Below, piece after piece: positions 24,025-34,262 of a stretch of DNA of 64,000 bases. Source of the stretch: Methylopumilus sp947499625 (GTDB taxonomy: Bacteria; Pseudomonadota; Gammaproteobacteria; Burkholderiales; Methylophilaceae); contig OZ248397.1 in the NCBI GenBank assembly GCA_965234475.1, positions 744,001-808,000 on the forward strand, written 5' to 3'. The notes below the pieces were generated by a model, which was not told the origin of the DNA, searched no databases, and saw nothing but the letters and a program-made list of their open reading frames with translations. The translations under genes and the position numbers were made by a program. The stretch's first letter is position 1. Each line of letters opens with the position of its first letter.

Positions 24025-25227
24025 TTATCTCACTTCTCGGTCTCTTGTTTTAAAGGCATCTCGCGTTCGTTCCAGGTTTTGCATCGATGACTGATTCATA
24101 TCGACTTGAGGTATGACGTCCACCCTAGGCGATGTCGTTTCTGGTGTTGCTTGCTGAATCAGTTTATCTAGCGGCAAATAAAGCAAATTATTTGAATTTT
24201 TTTGATCGATAAATACTTTAGAAACATTCGATAAGATTTGTTCTTGTGCTTCGATATAAAGTCGATCTCGCATGACTTCGGGTGCCCGATTATATTGCGT
24301 TAATATTTGTTCAAAACGGCTCGCATTACCCTTCGCCTCATTTTCAACTTTTAAACGATAGCCTTGCGCTTCTGCTGTCAGCCTTGATGCTGTCCCTTTA
24401 GCTTTTGGGATGATGTCATTGGCATAGGCTTGACCCTCATTTTTTTGTCGCTCTAAGTCTTGCTTAGCTTTAACAGCATCATCAAATGAAGCTTGAACCT
24501 GTTCTGGCGGCTGCGCATTTTGCATGGTGACACTTGTGACATTAATGCCCGTATTGTATCGATCTAAGATTTCTTGCATGAGCTTTTTGGCTTTGACAGC
24601 AATCTCCTCGCGACCTTCATATAAGGCAAAATCCATTTTGCTTTTTCCCACGATTTCACGAATCGCAGTTTCAGCAGCACCTCTTACTGAAGATTCTGCT
24701 GAACGATTATTAAATAAAAAATCTTCAACTGATTTTAAGTTGTATTGCACGGCAAATTGGAGGTCAATGATATTTTCATCATCCGTTAACATTAGAGACT
24801 CTCTTACTTCTTTTGATCTAGCATCAGCATCACCAGCGGAACGGTAACCTACCTCAATGGTGCGGACTTGTTCTAGATTAACCACCTCAGCTGACTCAAT
24901 CGGAAATGGAATATGCCAACGCGGTCCTGGCATCGTCACTTCTGTATTTTTGCCGAATCTTAAAACAACACCACGTGAACCTTGGTCTACGATATAAAAG
25001 CCTGTAGCTGCCCAAAGCAGAACCACAATAAGGAGGATGGGTAAAAGAGGAAGTTGGTCATTTCCTGAATTTGGTGTCGCATTGCCTCCGCTTGGCTTAG
25101 GTATTTTTTGGTCTGTGTCTTTTTTACCAAAAATACGGCCTATTTTCTTTTTTAAATCACTCAAAAGCTCGTCTAGATCGGGAGGTCCTTCTTCTTTGTT
25201 ATTATTTTGCCCAGGATTTTTTGCCAT
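24025..25227 (-). CDS. hflK: HflK, SPFH/band-7 protein regulating FtsH
   Basis: A 400-residue partner of HflC. A cytoplasmic Gly/Pro-rich N-terminus is followed by one membrane helix (LLPILLIVVLLWAATGFYI, residues ~61-79) and the SPFH domain (VDQGSRGVVLRFGKNTEVTMPGPRW in parts). The C-terminal helical region includes KAKGTASRLTAEAQGYRLKV. The start ATG lies 14 bp after hflX. Confidence 0.95.
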   Translation of the reverse strand: MAKNPGQNNNKEEGPPDLDELLSDLKKKIGRIFGKKDTDQKIPKPSGGNATPNSGNDQLPLLPILLIVVLLWAATGFYIVDQGSRGVVLRFGKNTEVTMPGPRWHIPFPIESAEVVNLEQVRTIEVGYRSAGDADARSKEVRESLMLTDDENIIDLQFAVQYNLKSVEDFLFNNRSAESSVRGAAETAIREIVGKSKMDFALYEGREEIAVKAKKLMQEILDRYNTGINVTSVTMQNAQPPEQVQASFDDAVKAKQDLERQKNEGQAYANDIIPKAKGTASRLTAEAQGYRLKVENEAKGNASRFEQILTQYNRAPEVMRDRLYIEAQEQILSNVSKVFIDQKNSNNLLYLPLDKLIQQATPETTSPRVDVIPQVDMNQSSMQNLERTRDAFKTRDREVR

Positions 25228-25241
25228 AAATTTATTTCTAA

Positions 25242-26381
25242 TTAATAGTTAAGGGGATTTTCTTCAAATATTTCGGTTTCAGCTGACTGCTTTGCAACAT
25301 GTAGTTGGAGGATAGCCTCTTTTAAAAGTTCAATCCCCTCGCCTGTCTTTGCAGATAACTGAATAGTAGAAATTCTACCATATTCATCTTTTTCATGATT
25401 TGCCTTTATATCAAGCCTATCAATTTGATTTAAAACAAGAATTTGAGGGATTGACGCCGCTTTAATCTCTTCTAGAATCTTATTCACCGCAATGATTTGC
25501 TCGCTATGATTTGGGTTGGCCATATTCACGACATGAAGAAGTAAATCAGCCTCTCTTGACTCTTCAAGAGTCGATTTAAACGCCTCAATCAAGGTTGTAG
25601 GAAGTGCCTTAATAAAGCCCACCGTATCTGAGATCACACACTCCACCCCTTCTTGAATAAAAAGTTTTCGAGTGGTGGTGTCAAGTGTTGCAAAAAGCTG
25701 ATTCATCGCTAATGCATTCGCATGCGTTAGCTGGTTAAAGAGTGTGGATTTACCCGCATTGGTATAACCTACAATGGAAATGTTGAGCACATTCGACCGA
25801 CTTCTTTTTTTTCGCTGCATCGTACGTTGTCGTTTTAATTTATCTAATTTTTCTTTCAACTGCTTAATGCGAAGTTTTAACATCCGGCGGTCAAGTTCTA
25901 ATTGCTTTTCACCGGGGCCTCCTCTCACACCAATACCCCCTTTTTGTCTCTCTAAGTGACTCCAGCCTTTAATCAGTCTTGTCGACAAGTGATCAAGCTG
26001 CGCTAATTCGACTTGAAGTTTTCCTTCGTGACTTTTAGCGCGCTTTGCAAAAATTAAAAGAATGAGTGCGGTGCGATCAAAGATGCGCGTACTAAAATAT
26101 TTTTCTAAGTTTCGCTCTTGGGAGGGGCTGAGGTTATGGTTAAAAATCACGGTATCGGCTTTTGACTCTTGAATCATAAACTTCACTTCTTCAGCTTTTC
26201 CTGAGCCTAAAAAATACTTAGGGTCGGGGGCTGATCTCTTAATATTCACTGTGCTCACAATGTTCATGTCGGCACTTAATACGAGCTCTTTAATTTCTTC
26301 GAGGCTCTCTTCGAAATCGTTATCACCAAAGTTAATACTGATTACACAGGCGGACTTTCCTTCATTCGGACGTTCAAACAT
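25242..26381 (-). CDS. hflX: GTPase HflX (ribosome-associated)
   Basis: A ribosome-splitting and rescue GTPase. It has the N-terminal HflX domain with DPKYFLGSGKAEEV, the linker GVRGGPGEKQLELDRR, then G1 GYTNAGKSTLFNQL, G3 DTVGFIKALP and G4 NQID. The ATG at 26381 overlaps the hfq stop by one base (TGATG) and gives 379 residues; a TTG one codon upstream is less likely. It lies in the conserved hfq-hflX-hflK-hflC order. Confidence 0.95.
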   Translation of the reverse strand: MFERPNEGKSACVISINFGDNDFEESLEEIKELVLSADMNIVSTVNIKRSAPDPKYFLGSGKAEEVKFMIQESKADTVIFNHNLSPSQERNLEKYFSTRIFDRTALILLIFAKRAKSHEGKLQVELAQLDHLSTRLIKGWSHLERQKGGIGVRGGPGEKQLELDRRMLKLRIKQLKEKLDKLKRQRTMQRKKRSRSNVLNISIVGYTNAGKSTLFNQLTHANALAMNQLFATLDTTTRKLFIQEGVECVISDTVGFIKALPTTLIEAFKSTLEESREADLLLHVVNMANPNHSEQIIAVNKILEEIKAASIPQILVLNQIDRLDIKANHEKDEYGRISTIQLSAKTGEGIELLKEAILQLHVAKQSAETEIFEENPLNY

Positions 26382-26617
26382 CAATCATCATCTGCTGGTG
26401 GCTCTATGTTGACATTTCGCATGGGCACAATCGTTGAAATAGCATGTTTATAGACGAGTTGACTCACAGTATTTTTTAATAAAATAGCATATTGATCGAA
26501 TGACTCAATATTGCCTTGTAATTTAATTCCATTCATTAAATAAATAGATACTGATACATGTTCTTTTCTGAGTTGATTTAAAAACTCATCTTGTAAATGT
26601 GTCGTCTTTTTTTCCAT
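26381..26617 (-). CDS. hfq: RNA chaperone Hfq
   Basis: A 78-residue Sm-like protein that pairs small RNAs with mRNAs. Sm1 is HVSVSIYLMNGIKLQGNIESFD and Sm2 ends in the diagnostic YKHAISTIVP; Q and F residues of the proximal site are present. The short acidic tail (PPADDD) replaces the long disordered tail of enterobacterial Hfq. An in-frame TTG at 26629 is possible, but the ATG at 26617 aligns with other Hfq starts. Confidence 0.96.
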   Translation of the reverse strand: MEKKTTHLQDEFLNQLRKEHVSVSIYLMNGIKLQGNIESFDQYAILLKNTVSQLVYKHAISTIVPMRNVNIEPPADDD

Positions 26618-26635
26618 AGAGGATTCCAAATATAG

Positions 26636-28027
26636 TTATAAGTAAAGATTCAAACGTTTCATCGTTTCATCATGCCCTAAGATCTCCATCACAACATCAA
26701 TACTTGGTGATTGTGCGATACCTGTTAAAAGTACTCGAAGTGGCATCGCAAGTTTTGGAAATTTAATTGCATGTAGGGTCACGACGTCATTCATCACATT
26801 ATGAATGGCTTCTTTCGTCCAATCAATCTTAATTAAAGCGGCTTGAAAGGATTTGATAAGGTCTAATGCTTCAGCATTAATATGCTTTTCAAAATCTTGC
26901 GGGTTCGGTTTTTGATATTCAAAAATATAAGCAATATCGCGAGCAAGACTTGTTAAATGATTTGCACGTTCGCGATGAATATCAATCGCTTTTATTAAAA
27001 GGCTAGAATCGATTGGTGAATGCACTTCTTCTTTTAAATAGGGCTCTATTGCCGAAGCTATGCGCTCAAGTGGAAGTGTTTTGATGTAATGACTATTAAG
27101 CCAATCTAATTTTTCAGTATTAAATTGTGCAGATGATGAAGTGATATGGTCCAAATCGAACCATTGACAAAAATCAGCCATACTAAAAATTTCATCATCG
27201 CCATGACTCCAACCAAGACGAGCTAAATAATTCAAAATCGCCTCAGGTAAATAACCTTGATCAAAATATTGCATTACACTGACAGCACCATGTCTTTTGG
27301 ATAACTTTTGACCATCAGCACCCAATATCATGGATAGATGTGCGTATGCTGGAATGGTTGCATTCAAAGCTTTTAAGAGATTAATTTGGCGTGGTGTATT
27401 GTTAATATGATCATCACCTCGAATGACATGGGTCACTTTCATTTCCCAATCATCAATCACCACACAAAAATTATAAGTAGGTGTGCCATCTCCTCTTGCG
27501 ATCACCAAGTCATCGAGTTCCTCATTTGCAATCGTGATCTCACCTTTGACTAAATCATGCCATGTGACAACACCTGATGAGGGATTTTTAAAACGTACGA
27601 CCGGATGAATGTTCTCAGGAGTTGGAGGTAAAATTTTTCCTGATTCAGGCCGCCACTTCCCATCATACTTGGGCTTTAAGCCGGCTTTCATTTGTGATTC
27701 ACGCAACACTTCTAATTCTTCTTTGGATGAATAACAAAGATAGGCTTTATCTTCTTTAAGCAATTGATCAATGTATATTTTATAAGTGGCCATACGTTTT
27801 GTTTGGTAAATAGGACCTTCATCGTAATTAAGATGAAGCCATGTCATACCATCCATAATGGCTTTCACTGCTTCAGGAGTCGATCTTTCTAAATCAGTAT
27901 CTTCAATACGTAAGATAAATTGACCTTGATATCTTTTGGCATAAGCCCAAGAGAATAATGCGGTTCTAGCGCCTCCAATATGAAGGTAGCCTGTGGGGCT
28001 AGGAGCAAAACGTGTGACAACAGTCAT
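26636..28027 (-). CDS. gltX: Glutamyl-tRNA synthetase
   Basis: Charges tRNA-Glu. It has the class I HIGH box as HIGGARTALFSW (residues ~17-28) and the KMSKS box as KLSKRHGAVSV. The discriminating 463-residue bacterial form is complete. It ends 6 bp before the hfq TTG, or 18 bp before its ATG, so it lies in the same transcriptional direction as the hfq-hflX genes that follow. Confidence 0.96.
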   Translation of the reverse strand: MTVVTRFAPSPTGYLHIGGARTALFSWAYAKRYQGQFILRIEDTDLERSTPEAVKAIMDGMTWLHLNYDEGPIYQTKRMATYKIYIDQLLKEDKAYLCYSSKEELEVLRESQMKAGLKPKYDGKWRPESGKILPPTPENIHPVVRFKNPSSGVVTWHDLVKGEITIANEELDDLVIARGDGTPTYNFCVVIDDWEMKVTHVIRGDDHINNTPRQINLLKALNATIPAYAHLSMILGADGQKLSKRHGAVSVMQYFDQGYLPEAILNYLARLGWSHGDDEIFSMADFCQWFDLDHITSSSAQFNTEKLDWLNSHYIKTLPLERIASAIEPYLKEEVHSPIDSSLLIKAIDIHRERANHLTSLARDIAYIFEYQKPNPQDFEKHINAEALDLIKSFQAALIKIDWTKEAIHNVMNDVVTLHAIKFPKLAMPLRVLLTGIAQSPSIDVVMEILGHDETMKRLNLYL

Positions 28028-28039
28028 AGATAATTTTTC

Positions 28040-29359
28040 TTAAACATTAGGGCCTGCAAATAAATCATGTTGATCATAAGATTCAATTTTAACATCGACA
28101 AAATCACCTGGCTTCAAAAGCTTACCATCACGCAAATAAACTTTGCCATCAATATCAGGTGCGTCTGCCATCGATCTTGCAATCGCATAATCACCATCGT
28201 GACTATCGACTAAAACAGTGAATGTTTGACCCACTTTAGCTTGAAGTTTTTTATGGCTAATGCGTGCTTGCGTTTCCATAAATTTTTGTAATCGTGCTTC
28301 TTTAATTTCTTCAGGGATATGCCCTTCTAAAAGATTTGCACTCGCACCATCCACAGGCGAATATTTGAAACAACCCACGCGATCTAATTGAGCTTGTTCT
28401 AGAAAATCTAAAAGTGCTTCAAATTCAGCTTCCGTCTCTCCTGGAAAGCCCACGATAAAAGTACTTCGTATCGTGATATCGGGACACACTTCTCTCCATT
28501 TGTTGATTCGCAAAAGATTATTTTCCGAACTTGCAGGTCGCTTCATGAGTTTTAAAATGCGAGGGCTTGCATGTTGAAAGGGCACATCAAGATAAGGCAA
28601 AATCGAACCCTCACTCATCAGAAGAATAATGTCATCGACATGAGGATAAGGATACACATAATGCATTCTGATCCAGACCCCTAAAGATCCGAGCGCTTCA
28701 GCTAAATCATACAGTTTAGTTTTAATGGGACGGCCATTCCAAAAACCACTTCGATATTTGATATCCACACCATAAGCACTTGTATCTTGTGAAATCACTA
28801 AAATTTCTGATACACCGCTATTAACTAACGTTTCAGCTTCCTTCATCACATCATCAATGGATCGGCTTACGAGATCTCCACGCATGGATGGAATAATGCA
28901 AAATGAACATCGATGATTACAACCTTCTGAAATTTTTAAATAGGCATAGTGTTTAGGTGTTAAACGGATGCCTTGAGGTGGGACTAAATCACTAAAAGGA
29001 TCATGTGGCTTTTCTAGGTGGGTATGCACAGCCGACATGACTTCATTCAATGCATGAGGTCCTGTGATGGCGAGTAAATTTGGATACTCTTTTTCAATGA
29101 TGTCCTTTTTAGCACCCAAACAACCTGTCACTATCACTTTGCCATTTTTTTTAACGGCTTCACCAATCGCATCCATCGATTCTTTAACTGCTGAATCAAT
29201 AAAACCACAAGTATTCACTACAACGAGATCAGCATCTTGATAGGACTTTGAGATGTCATAACCTTCTGCACGTAATTGCGTAAGTATTCTTTCAGAATCT
29301 GAACCGGCTTTAGGACAACCTAGGGATACAAAACCTACTTTAGGGATATGTGACGCCAT
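28040..29359 (-). CDS. rimO: Ribosomal protein S12 methylthiotransferase RimO
   Basis: Adds a methylthio group to an aspartate of ribosomal protein S12. The N-terminal UPF0004 domain has GCPKAGSDSERI and the further cluster cysteines in NTCGFIDSA and TGCLGAKK. The radical-SAM CNHRCSFCIIP box follows (residues ~155-165), and the C-terminus is a TRAM domain (~residues 370-439). The presence of GCPKAGSDSE and the length separate it from MiaB. Its ATG shares a base with the stop of the zinc transporter gene. Confidence 0.94.
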   Translation of the reverse strand: MASHIPKVGFVSLGCPKAGSDSERILTQLRAEGYDISKSYQDADLVVVNTCGFIDSAVKESMDAIGEAVKKNGKVIVTGCLGAKKDIIEKEYPNLLAITGPHALNEVMSAVHTHLEKPHDPFSDLVPPQGIRLTPKHYAYLKISEGCNHRCSFCIIPSMRGDLVSRSIDDVMKEAETLVNSGVSEILVISQDTSAYGVDIKYRSGFWNGRPIKTKLYDLAEALGSLGVWIRMHYVYPYPHVDDIILLMSEGSILPYLDVPFQHASPRILKLMKRPASSENNLLRINKWREVCPDITIRSTFIVGFPGETEAEFEALLDFLEQAQLDRVGCFKYSPVDGASANLLEGHIPEEIKEARLQKFMETQARISHKKLQAKVGQTFTVLVDSHDGDYAIARSMADAPDIDGKVYLRDGKLLKPGDFVDVKIESYDQHDLFAGPNV

Positions 29360-30156
29360 TAGCCTTCAACAATCAGTTGTGTGAGAGCAATAGATGCCAC
29401 ACCTAATACAATGAGTGTGACTTGAAATATAGTCGAACGTAATTCCGTTTTTTTATGAAGACCTGGTATCAAATCAGCAATTGATACATAAATCATGCTG
29501 GATGCTGCGAGCGCTAAAATAAAAGGCACCCAATCCATCATCGATTCCAAAATGAAATAAGCTAAGAGCCCGCCTAACACCGTAGCAAAACTCGCGAGAA
29601 GATTAAAAATAAATGCTTCTTTTTTCTTATAGCCTGAGTTAAGTAGAATTAAAAAATTACCTACTTCTTGAGGGATCTCGTGCGCAATAATCGCTAACGC
29701 TGTCACGATACCTAAGCTAGTACTTACCATAAACGCTGAGCCAATTAAGATACCATCAACAAAATTATGAAATAAGTCACCCACCATAATCATACTGCCA
29801 CTTCGACCTGCATCATGGGTATGTTGATGATCTTTAGAAGCATGGCTTTCTTGATGCATATCATGCACTTCACAATGATCGCCATGACAGTGACGCCATA
29901 ATAATAATTTTTCAAGCACGAAAAATAAAAGAATGCCGAATAAGACGACAAAAGTTGTAGCTTCTATATTATTTGTAAGCTTAAAAGCGTGCGGCAATAT
30001 TTCTAAGAAAACTGCACCTAACATAGCACCTACCGCATAGCTTACTAAATGCGAAACAAGGTGCGTTCTCGTATTCATTGTCACAAGTGCTGCAGCCGTA
30101 ACACTTAATAAACCCCCAATAAAGCAAGAAAATAGAATCCAAAGAAGTGTGTGCAT
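29359..30156 (-). CDS. ZIP-family divalent metal (zinc) transporter
   Basis: A 265-residue inner-membrane protein with about eight membrane helices. A His-rich cytoplasmic loop lies between helices 3 and 4 (residues ~88-120, nine or more His), typical of zinc sensing. The metal-transport helices carry GDLFHNFVDGILIG and IAHEIPQEVGNF, the ZIP signature pair. It imports zinc or a similar ion into the cytoplasm. It precedes rimO with a 1-bp overlap, probably by operon economy and not by shared function. Confidence 0.9.
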   Translation of the reverse strand: MHTLLWILFSCFIGGLLSVTAAALVTMNTRTHLVSHLVSYAVGAMLGAVFLEILPHAFKLTNNIEATTFVVLFGILLFFVLEKLLLWRHCHGDHCEVHDMHQESHASKDHQHTHDAGRSGSMIMVGDLFHNFVDGILIGSAFMVSTSLGIVTALAIIAHEIPQEVGNFLILLNSGYKKKEAFIFNLLASFATVLGGLLAYFILESMMDWVPFILALAASSMIYVSIADLIPGLHKKTELRSTIFQVTLIVLGVASIALTQLIVEG

Positions 30157-30217
30157 GAAGTTAAATTATGGTGACAGAATTAAGTATTATAACGAAACTT
30201 GAAATGATTGGATGTCT

Positions 30218-30952
30218 TTATGAGTCAATCCAAATAAGGGAAGCCATCCTACCGGTGATGCCATCACGCCTATATGAGAAGTAATCCACTTCATTAGTAA
30301 AAGTGCAGTATTCATCCGATATACTGCCACCATAAATTTGGCTGACGCCACATAGACTGAGTCTTATTTTGGCAAGCGCATAAATATCTGCTAACCATTT
30401 TTGATCTGAGATTAAATGAAAAGCTTTTTCAGCTTCACTATGTTTTTCGCAAAAACTATTTTTTACATCAAAACCTACTTCAAAATGCTTTCGACTTATT
30501 GCAGGGCCTAGCCATACGAGTAGTTCATTGGGTGAAATATTCATCTTCTCAATGGTGTTTTCAATCACACTATTTAAAAGACCCCGCCACCCTGCATGAA
30601 TAGATGCCACTATCGTCCCTTCAATATTTGTCACTAATAAAGGCAAACAGTCACCTGTTTGAACAACACATACTGTATTTTTTTCTGTTGTATAAGAAGC
30701 ATCTGCATTAAATTCGGTTGATGGAAGTTTTATCACATCTGCACTATGCGTTTGGTTAAGCCAATGAGGAGAGCTAGGTAAAAATTGATTAAGTAGGTCG
30801 CGATTCAAATGAACAGAATTTGTTTCATCATTCACATGTGTGGCTAAATTAAAACTATTATATTTACCTTCGCTCTTTCCTCCAGCTCGTAGGGTTTGCA
30901 TGGATTTAATATGCGGAGGCGCTGGCCAGTTAGGTATAAAAAAATTACTCAT
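30218..30952 (-). CDS. pgeF: Multicopper-type purine nucleosidase / polyphenol oxidase, YfiH (PgeF) family
   Basis: A 244-residue YfiH/LACC1-family protein. Family metal ligands are seen: the His in NQTHSADV, the Cys in VQTGDCLPLLV and the His in SIHAGWRGLL. Members edit peptidoglycan precursors or phosphorolyse purine nucleosides; the older laccase name reflects weak in vitro activity. The start MSNFFIPNWPAP matches family N-termini. It lies 8 bp inside rluD, and the GGAGG in the rluD tail serves as ribosome site. An ATG one codon earlier is equally possible. Confidence 0.88.
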   Translation of the reverse strand: MSNFFIPNWPAPPHIKSMQTLRAGGKSEGKYNSFNLATHVNDETNSVHLNRDLLNQFLPSSPHWLNQTHSADVIKLPSTEFNADASYTTEKNTVCVVQTGDCLPLLVTNIEGTIVASIHAGWRGLLNSVIENTIEKMNISPNELLVWLGPAISRKHFEVGFDVKNSFCEKHSEAEKAFHLISDQKWLADIYALAKIRLSLCGVSQIYGGSISDEYCTFTNEVDYFSYRRDGITGRMASLIWIDS

Positions 30953-31991
30953 CATCCTCCAGCATGTCGTCATCGATATCGTCACTTACCTCATCAAGAT
31001 AATCATCAAAACTTAAATCTTCTAGAGGCTCTGTTTCCCCTAGCTGCTCAGCTCGAATGATTTCAAGTAAATCTTTCATATCATCTGGTAAATCAATCGA
31101 CCATTCCATCGCTTCACCACTTAATGGATGAATCAGTCCTAAGCGAATGGCATGAAGTGCTTGACGATTAAAACTTAAGACATGCTGGCGTAACTCATCA
31201 CTCATGGATTTAATCGGCATAATACTTTTTAAGCCATATACAGGGTCACCCACTATAGGTGCTTTTAAATATTGCATATGCACTCGAATTTGATGAGTAC
31301 GACCTGTTTCAAGATTACATCTAAGATAAGTGTGAACTCCAAATCGCTCTAGAATTTCATAATGAGTAACGGCTGGCCTACCGGATAAATGAATGGCCAT
31401 GCGAGTGCGAATGGATGGATGCCGGCCGATGGGCTGATTCACTTTGCCATTTTTCCAAAGCTGCCCCCATACGATCGCTCGATATTCTCTTTTTACTGTT
31501 CTAGCTTGAAGTTGTTGTACTAAATGGGTTTGAGCATTCAAGGTCTTAGCAACGACTAAAAGACCACTCGTTTCTTTATCCAATCGATGAACAATACCGC
31601 AGCGAGGGATGTGTGCGATATCTGGCATATGATGAAGAAGTGCATTAAGAAGCGTACCAGACCAATTACCTATCGCAGGGTGAACGACCATGCCGGCGGG
31701 TTTATTGATCACAAGCAATGTCTCGTCTTCAAAAATAATATTGAGCGGAATTGCCTCAGGTAAAAATGCATTGTTTTCTGGGTTTGTTTGAACGATCACT
31801 TTAATTTCATCACCGGCATACACCTTATGTTTCACCGACACATAGGACTGATTCACAAGTACGAATTCATCTTTAATCCATTCTTGCAATTTGGAGCGTG
31901 AAAATTCTGGCAAAAGTTGCTGCAAAGCCACATCCACCCTTAAACCGGCGTGACTTTCTGGGACGATCAATAATCTTTCATCATGATTCAT
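30945..31991 (-). CDS. rluD: 23S rRNA pseudouridine synthase RluD
   Basis: Makes the helix-69 pseudouridines of 23S rRNA. An S4 RNA-binding domain (residues ~15-75) is followed by the RluA-type catalytic domain with the catalytic Asp138 in HRLDKETSGLLV. The last 25 residues are a very acidic tail (over half Asp/Glu) not needed for the fold and longer than usual. It is divergent from bamD, as in many proteobacteria, and overlaps pgeF. Confidence 0.94.
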   Translation of the reverse strand: MNHDERLLIVPESHAGLRVDVALQQLLPEFSRSKLQEWIKDEFVLVNQSYVSVKHKVYAGDEIKVIVQTNPENNAFLPEAIPLNIIFEDETLLVINKPAGMVVHPAIGNWSGTLLNALLHHMPDIAHIPRCGIVHRLDKETSGLLVVAKTLNAQTHLVQQLQARTVKREYRAIVWGQLWKNGKVNQPIGRHPSIRTRMAIHLSGRPAVTHYEILERFGVHTYLRCNLETGRTHQIRVHMQYLKAPIVGDPVYGLKSIMPIKSMSDELRQHVLSFNRQALHAIRLGLIHPLSGEAMEWSIDLPDDMKDLLEIIRAEQLGETEPLEDLSFDDYLDEVSDDIDDDMLEDDE

Positions 31992-32032
31992 AATGCTATA
32001 ATTCTTCGTATGTTTTATAGTTAAAGGTTCTT

Positions 32033-32833
32033 ATGCGTATTGGTATAGTCGTTATTATGATGCTTTTTCTTGGGTCTTGTGCCATTTTTGGCCCACCTAC
32101 TGAGCTTGACGATACCAAAGGCTTATCAGCTGAACGCATTTACGAAAAAGCATCAGAAAGAATGAGTAGTAATGATTATAAAAAATCTGTCGAGTATCTA
32201 AAAAAACTAGAGTCACGCTATCCTAATAGCAAATACGGCGCGCAAGCAAAACTTGATATGGCCTATGCCTATTACAAGCAAGAAGATGCTGCACAGTGCG
32301 TTTCAACCGTTGAACGTTTCATTAAAGTACATCCCAATCATCCGAATCTCGATTATGCGTATTACTTAAAAGGGGTGGCTTACTTTAAGCAAAGAGGCAT
32401 TATCGAGAAAGCGACTTTCCAGGATGTCAGTGATCGTGATCCTAAAGTTTTAAGACAGTCGTTTCTTGCCTTTAAAGACTTGCTGACACTTTACCCCAAC
32501 ACGCGTTATGGCAAAGATGCCACGGAGCGTATGATTTATTTAAAAAATAAATTAGCGGATCATGAACTTCATATAGCCCGTCATTATATGAAAGTGAAAG
32601 CGTATGTCGCTGCATTAAATCGTGCTAAATATGTGATTGAAAGCTATCCTGATTCTAGTTTCGTTGAGGAAGCGCTTGTGATTGTGATCAGCGCTTATGA
32701 CAATTTAGGTATGGATGATTTGAAAGAAGATAATTTAAGAATTCTGAAACAAAATTATCCTAATAGCTCCATGTTTACTAAAGGTAAAAATACCAAAAAA
32801 CAAGATTGGTGGAAATTCTGGGATAAAGACTAG
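32033..32833 (+). CDS. bamD: Outer-membrane assembly lipoprotein BamD
   Basis: Essential lipoprotein of the BAM complex that binds BamA and incoming barrels. The signal peptide ends in the lipobox LGSC, with Cys16 to be lipidated. TPR-like repeats cover residues ~30-240 (LSAERIYEKASERM, YGAQAKLDMAYAYYKQ, YAYYLKGVAYF). The 266-residue length is usual. A TATAAT box at 31997-32002 may be its -10 element. It overlaps the convergent der gene by 4 bp. Confidence 0.95.
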   Translation: MRIGIVVIMMLFLGSCAIFGPPTELDDTKGLSAERIYEKASERMSSNDYKKSVEYLKKLESRYPNSKYGAQAKLDMAYAYYKQEDAAQCVSTVERFIKVHPNHPNLDYAYYLKGVAYFKQRGIIEKATFQDVSDRDPKVLRQSFLAFKDLLTLYPNTRYGKDATERMIYLKNKLADHELHIARHYMKVKAYVAALNRAKYVIESYPDSSFVEEALVIVISAYDNLGMDDLKEDNLRILKQNYPNSSMFTKGKNTKKQDWWKFWDKD

Positions 32834-34260
32834 CGCTTCTTAGCTTCTAGTTTATTTTTATCTGTGAGTTTTTTACGAAGTGCATTCTTGCGACGACGCA
32901 TCGATACTACCCCCTCTTTAGGTTTTCTTTTTTCTTCATCCAGGTAAGGATTTTCACCTTGCTTAAACTGCACTCTTAAGGGTGTGCCAATAATTTGAAA
33001 TGCTTGTCTAAATGCGCTCTCTAAAAAACGCATATAGCTATCTTTAATGGCATTCACATGATTACCATGAATTACAATCACAGGTGGATTAGACCCGCCT
33101 TGATGCGCATAACGCAATTTAGGACGAATGCCTTTTGAAATCGGTGGCTGATGCTGTTGCAATGTATCTATAAGGGCACGTGTTAATTTAGGTGTCGACA
33201 TTTTAATAAAAGCACCACGATAAGCTTCATCAACAGATTTTAAAATTTCAGTAAGACCTTTTTTCTTTAAGGCCGAAACGTATTGAAATTCTGCAAATTT
33301 TAAAAATTGTAATTTACGTTGAATATCTTGCTTGACGATTTCTCTTTCATCTTCTTTTAGTCGGTCCCATTTATTAATAGCAACTACTAATGCACGACCA
33401 GCCTCTAAGATATAAGCTCCCACATGCGCATCTTGTTCAGTGATGCCTTCTTCTGCATCTACCACTAAAATTGCTACATTCGCTTCTTCAATGGCCTGCA
33501 AAGTTTTAATGACAGAAAATTTTTCTACCGCTTCAAAGACTCTGCCTTTCTTTCGAATGCCTGCTGTATCAATAAGTATATAATTTTTATCATTACGTTC
33601 AATTTCAATTTCAATAGAATCGCGCGTCGTACCTGGTTCATCAAAAGCAATCACACGATCTTCACCTAAAAATGCATTCACTAATGTAGATTTACCGACA
33701 TTAGGGCGACCTACAATCGCAATCTTTGGAATTTTTTGACGTACCTCATCAACTTCAATATCTTCTTTTTTAAAAGGCTCTAATGCGATCTGAATCATAT
33801 CTCGCACACCTTCGCCATGAGCGGATGAAATACCTAAGGGATCGCCTAAGCCTAATTCAAAAAATTCAGCTGTTGCAATACCTCTTTGCATGCCTTCTGT
33901 TTTATTCACAAGAAGATAAATATTACGATTCATTTTACGTAACAGTTCAGCAATGACGCGATCATGTGGAGTCACACCTTGACGTCCATCCACAATAAAA
34001 AAAACAATATCAGCTTCATCAATGGCAAGCAGTGTTTGTTTTGCCATTTCTTTTTGAATGCCTTTTTCAATAAGAGGCTCAAAGCCCCCCGTATCGATCA
34101 CAATGTATGGCATGTCACCGCCCAAGCCTCGGCCATAATGGCGATCGCGCGTTAGACCTGGAAGATCTGCCACTAACGCATCACGAGATTTAGTTAAACG
34201 ATTAAATAAAGTGGATTTGCCGACGTTAGGTCGGCCCACAAGCGCTATGGTGGGTAACAT
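32830..34260 (-). CDS. der: Ribosome assembly GTPase Der (EngA)
   Basis: A tandem GTPase needed for 50S assembly. Two G domains each begin with GRPNVGKST (residues ~8-16 and ~184-192), followed by DTGGF or DTAGI switch motifs and NKTE or NKWD. The C-terminal KH-like domain and Lys-rich tail are present, giving 476 residues. It closes the hisS-yfgM-bamB-der block, 2 bp after bamB. Confidence 0.96.
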   Translation of the reverse strand: MLPTIALVGRPNVGKSTLFNRLTKSRDALVADLPGLTRDRHYGRGLGGDMPYIVIDTGGFEPLIEKGIQKEMAKQTLLAIDEADIVFFIVDGRQGVTPHDRVIAELLRKMNRNIYLLVNKTEGMQRGIATAEFFELGLGDPLGISSAHGEGVRDMIQIALEPFKKEDIEVDEVRQKIPKIAIVGRPNVGKSTLVNAFLGEDRVIAFDEPGTTRDSIEIEIERNDKNYILIDTAGIRKKGRVFEAVEKFSVIKTLQAIEEANVAILVVDAEEGITEQDAHVGAYILEAGRALVVAINKWDRLKEDEREIVKQDIQRKLQFLKFAEFQYVSALKKKGLTEILKSVDEAYRGAFIKMSTPKLTRALIDTLQQHQPPISKGIRPKLRYAHQGGSNPPVIVIHGNHVNAIKDSYMRFLESAFRQAFQIIGTPLRVQFKQGENPYLDEEKRKPKEGVVSMRRRKNALRKKLTDKNKLEAKKR

Positions 34261-34262
34261 GA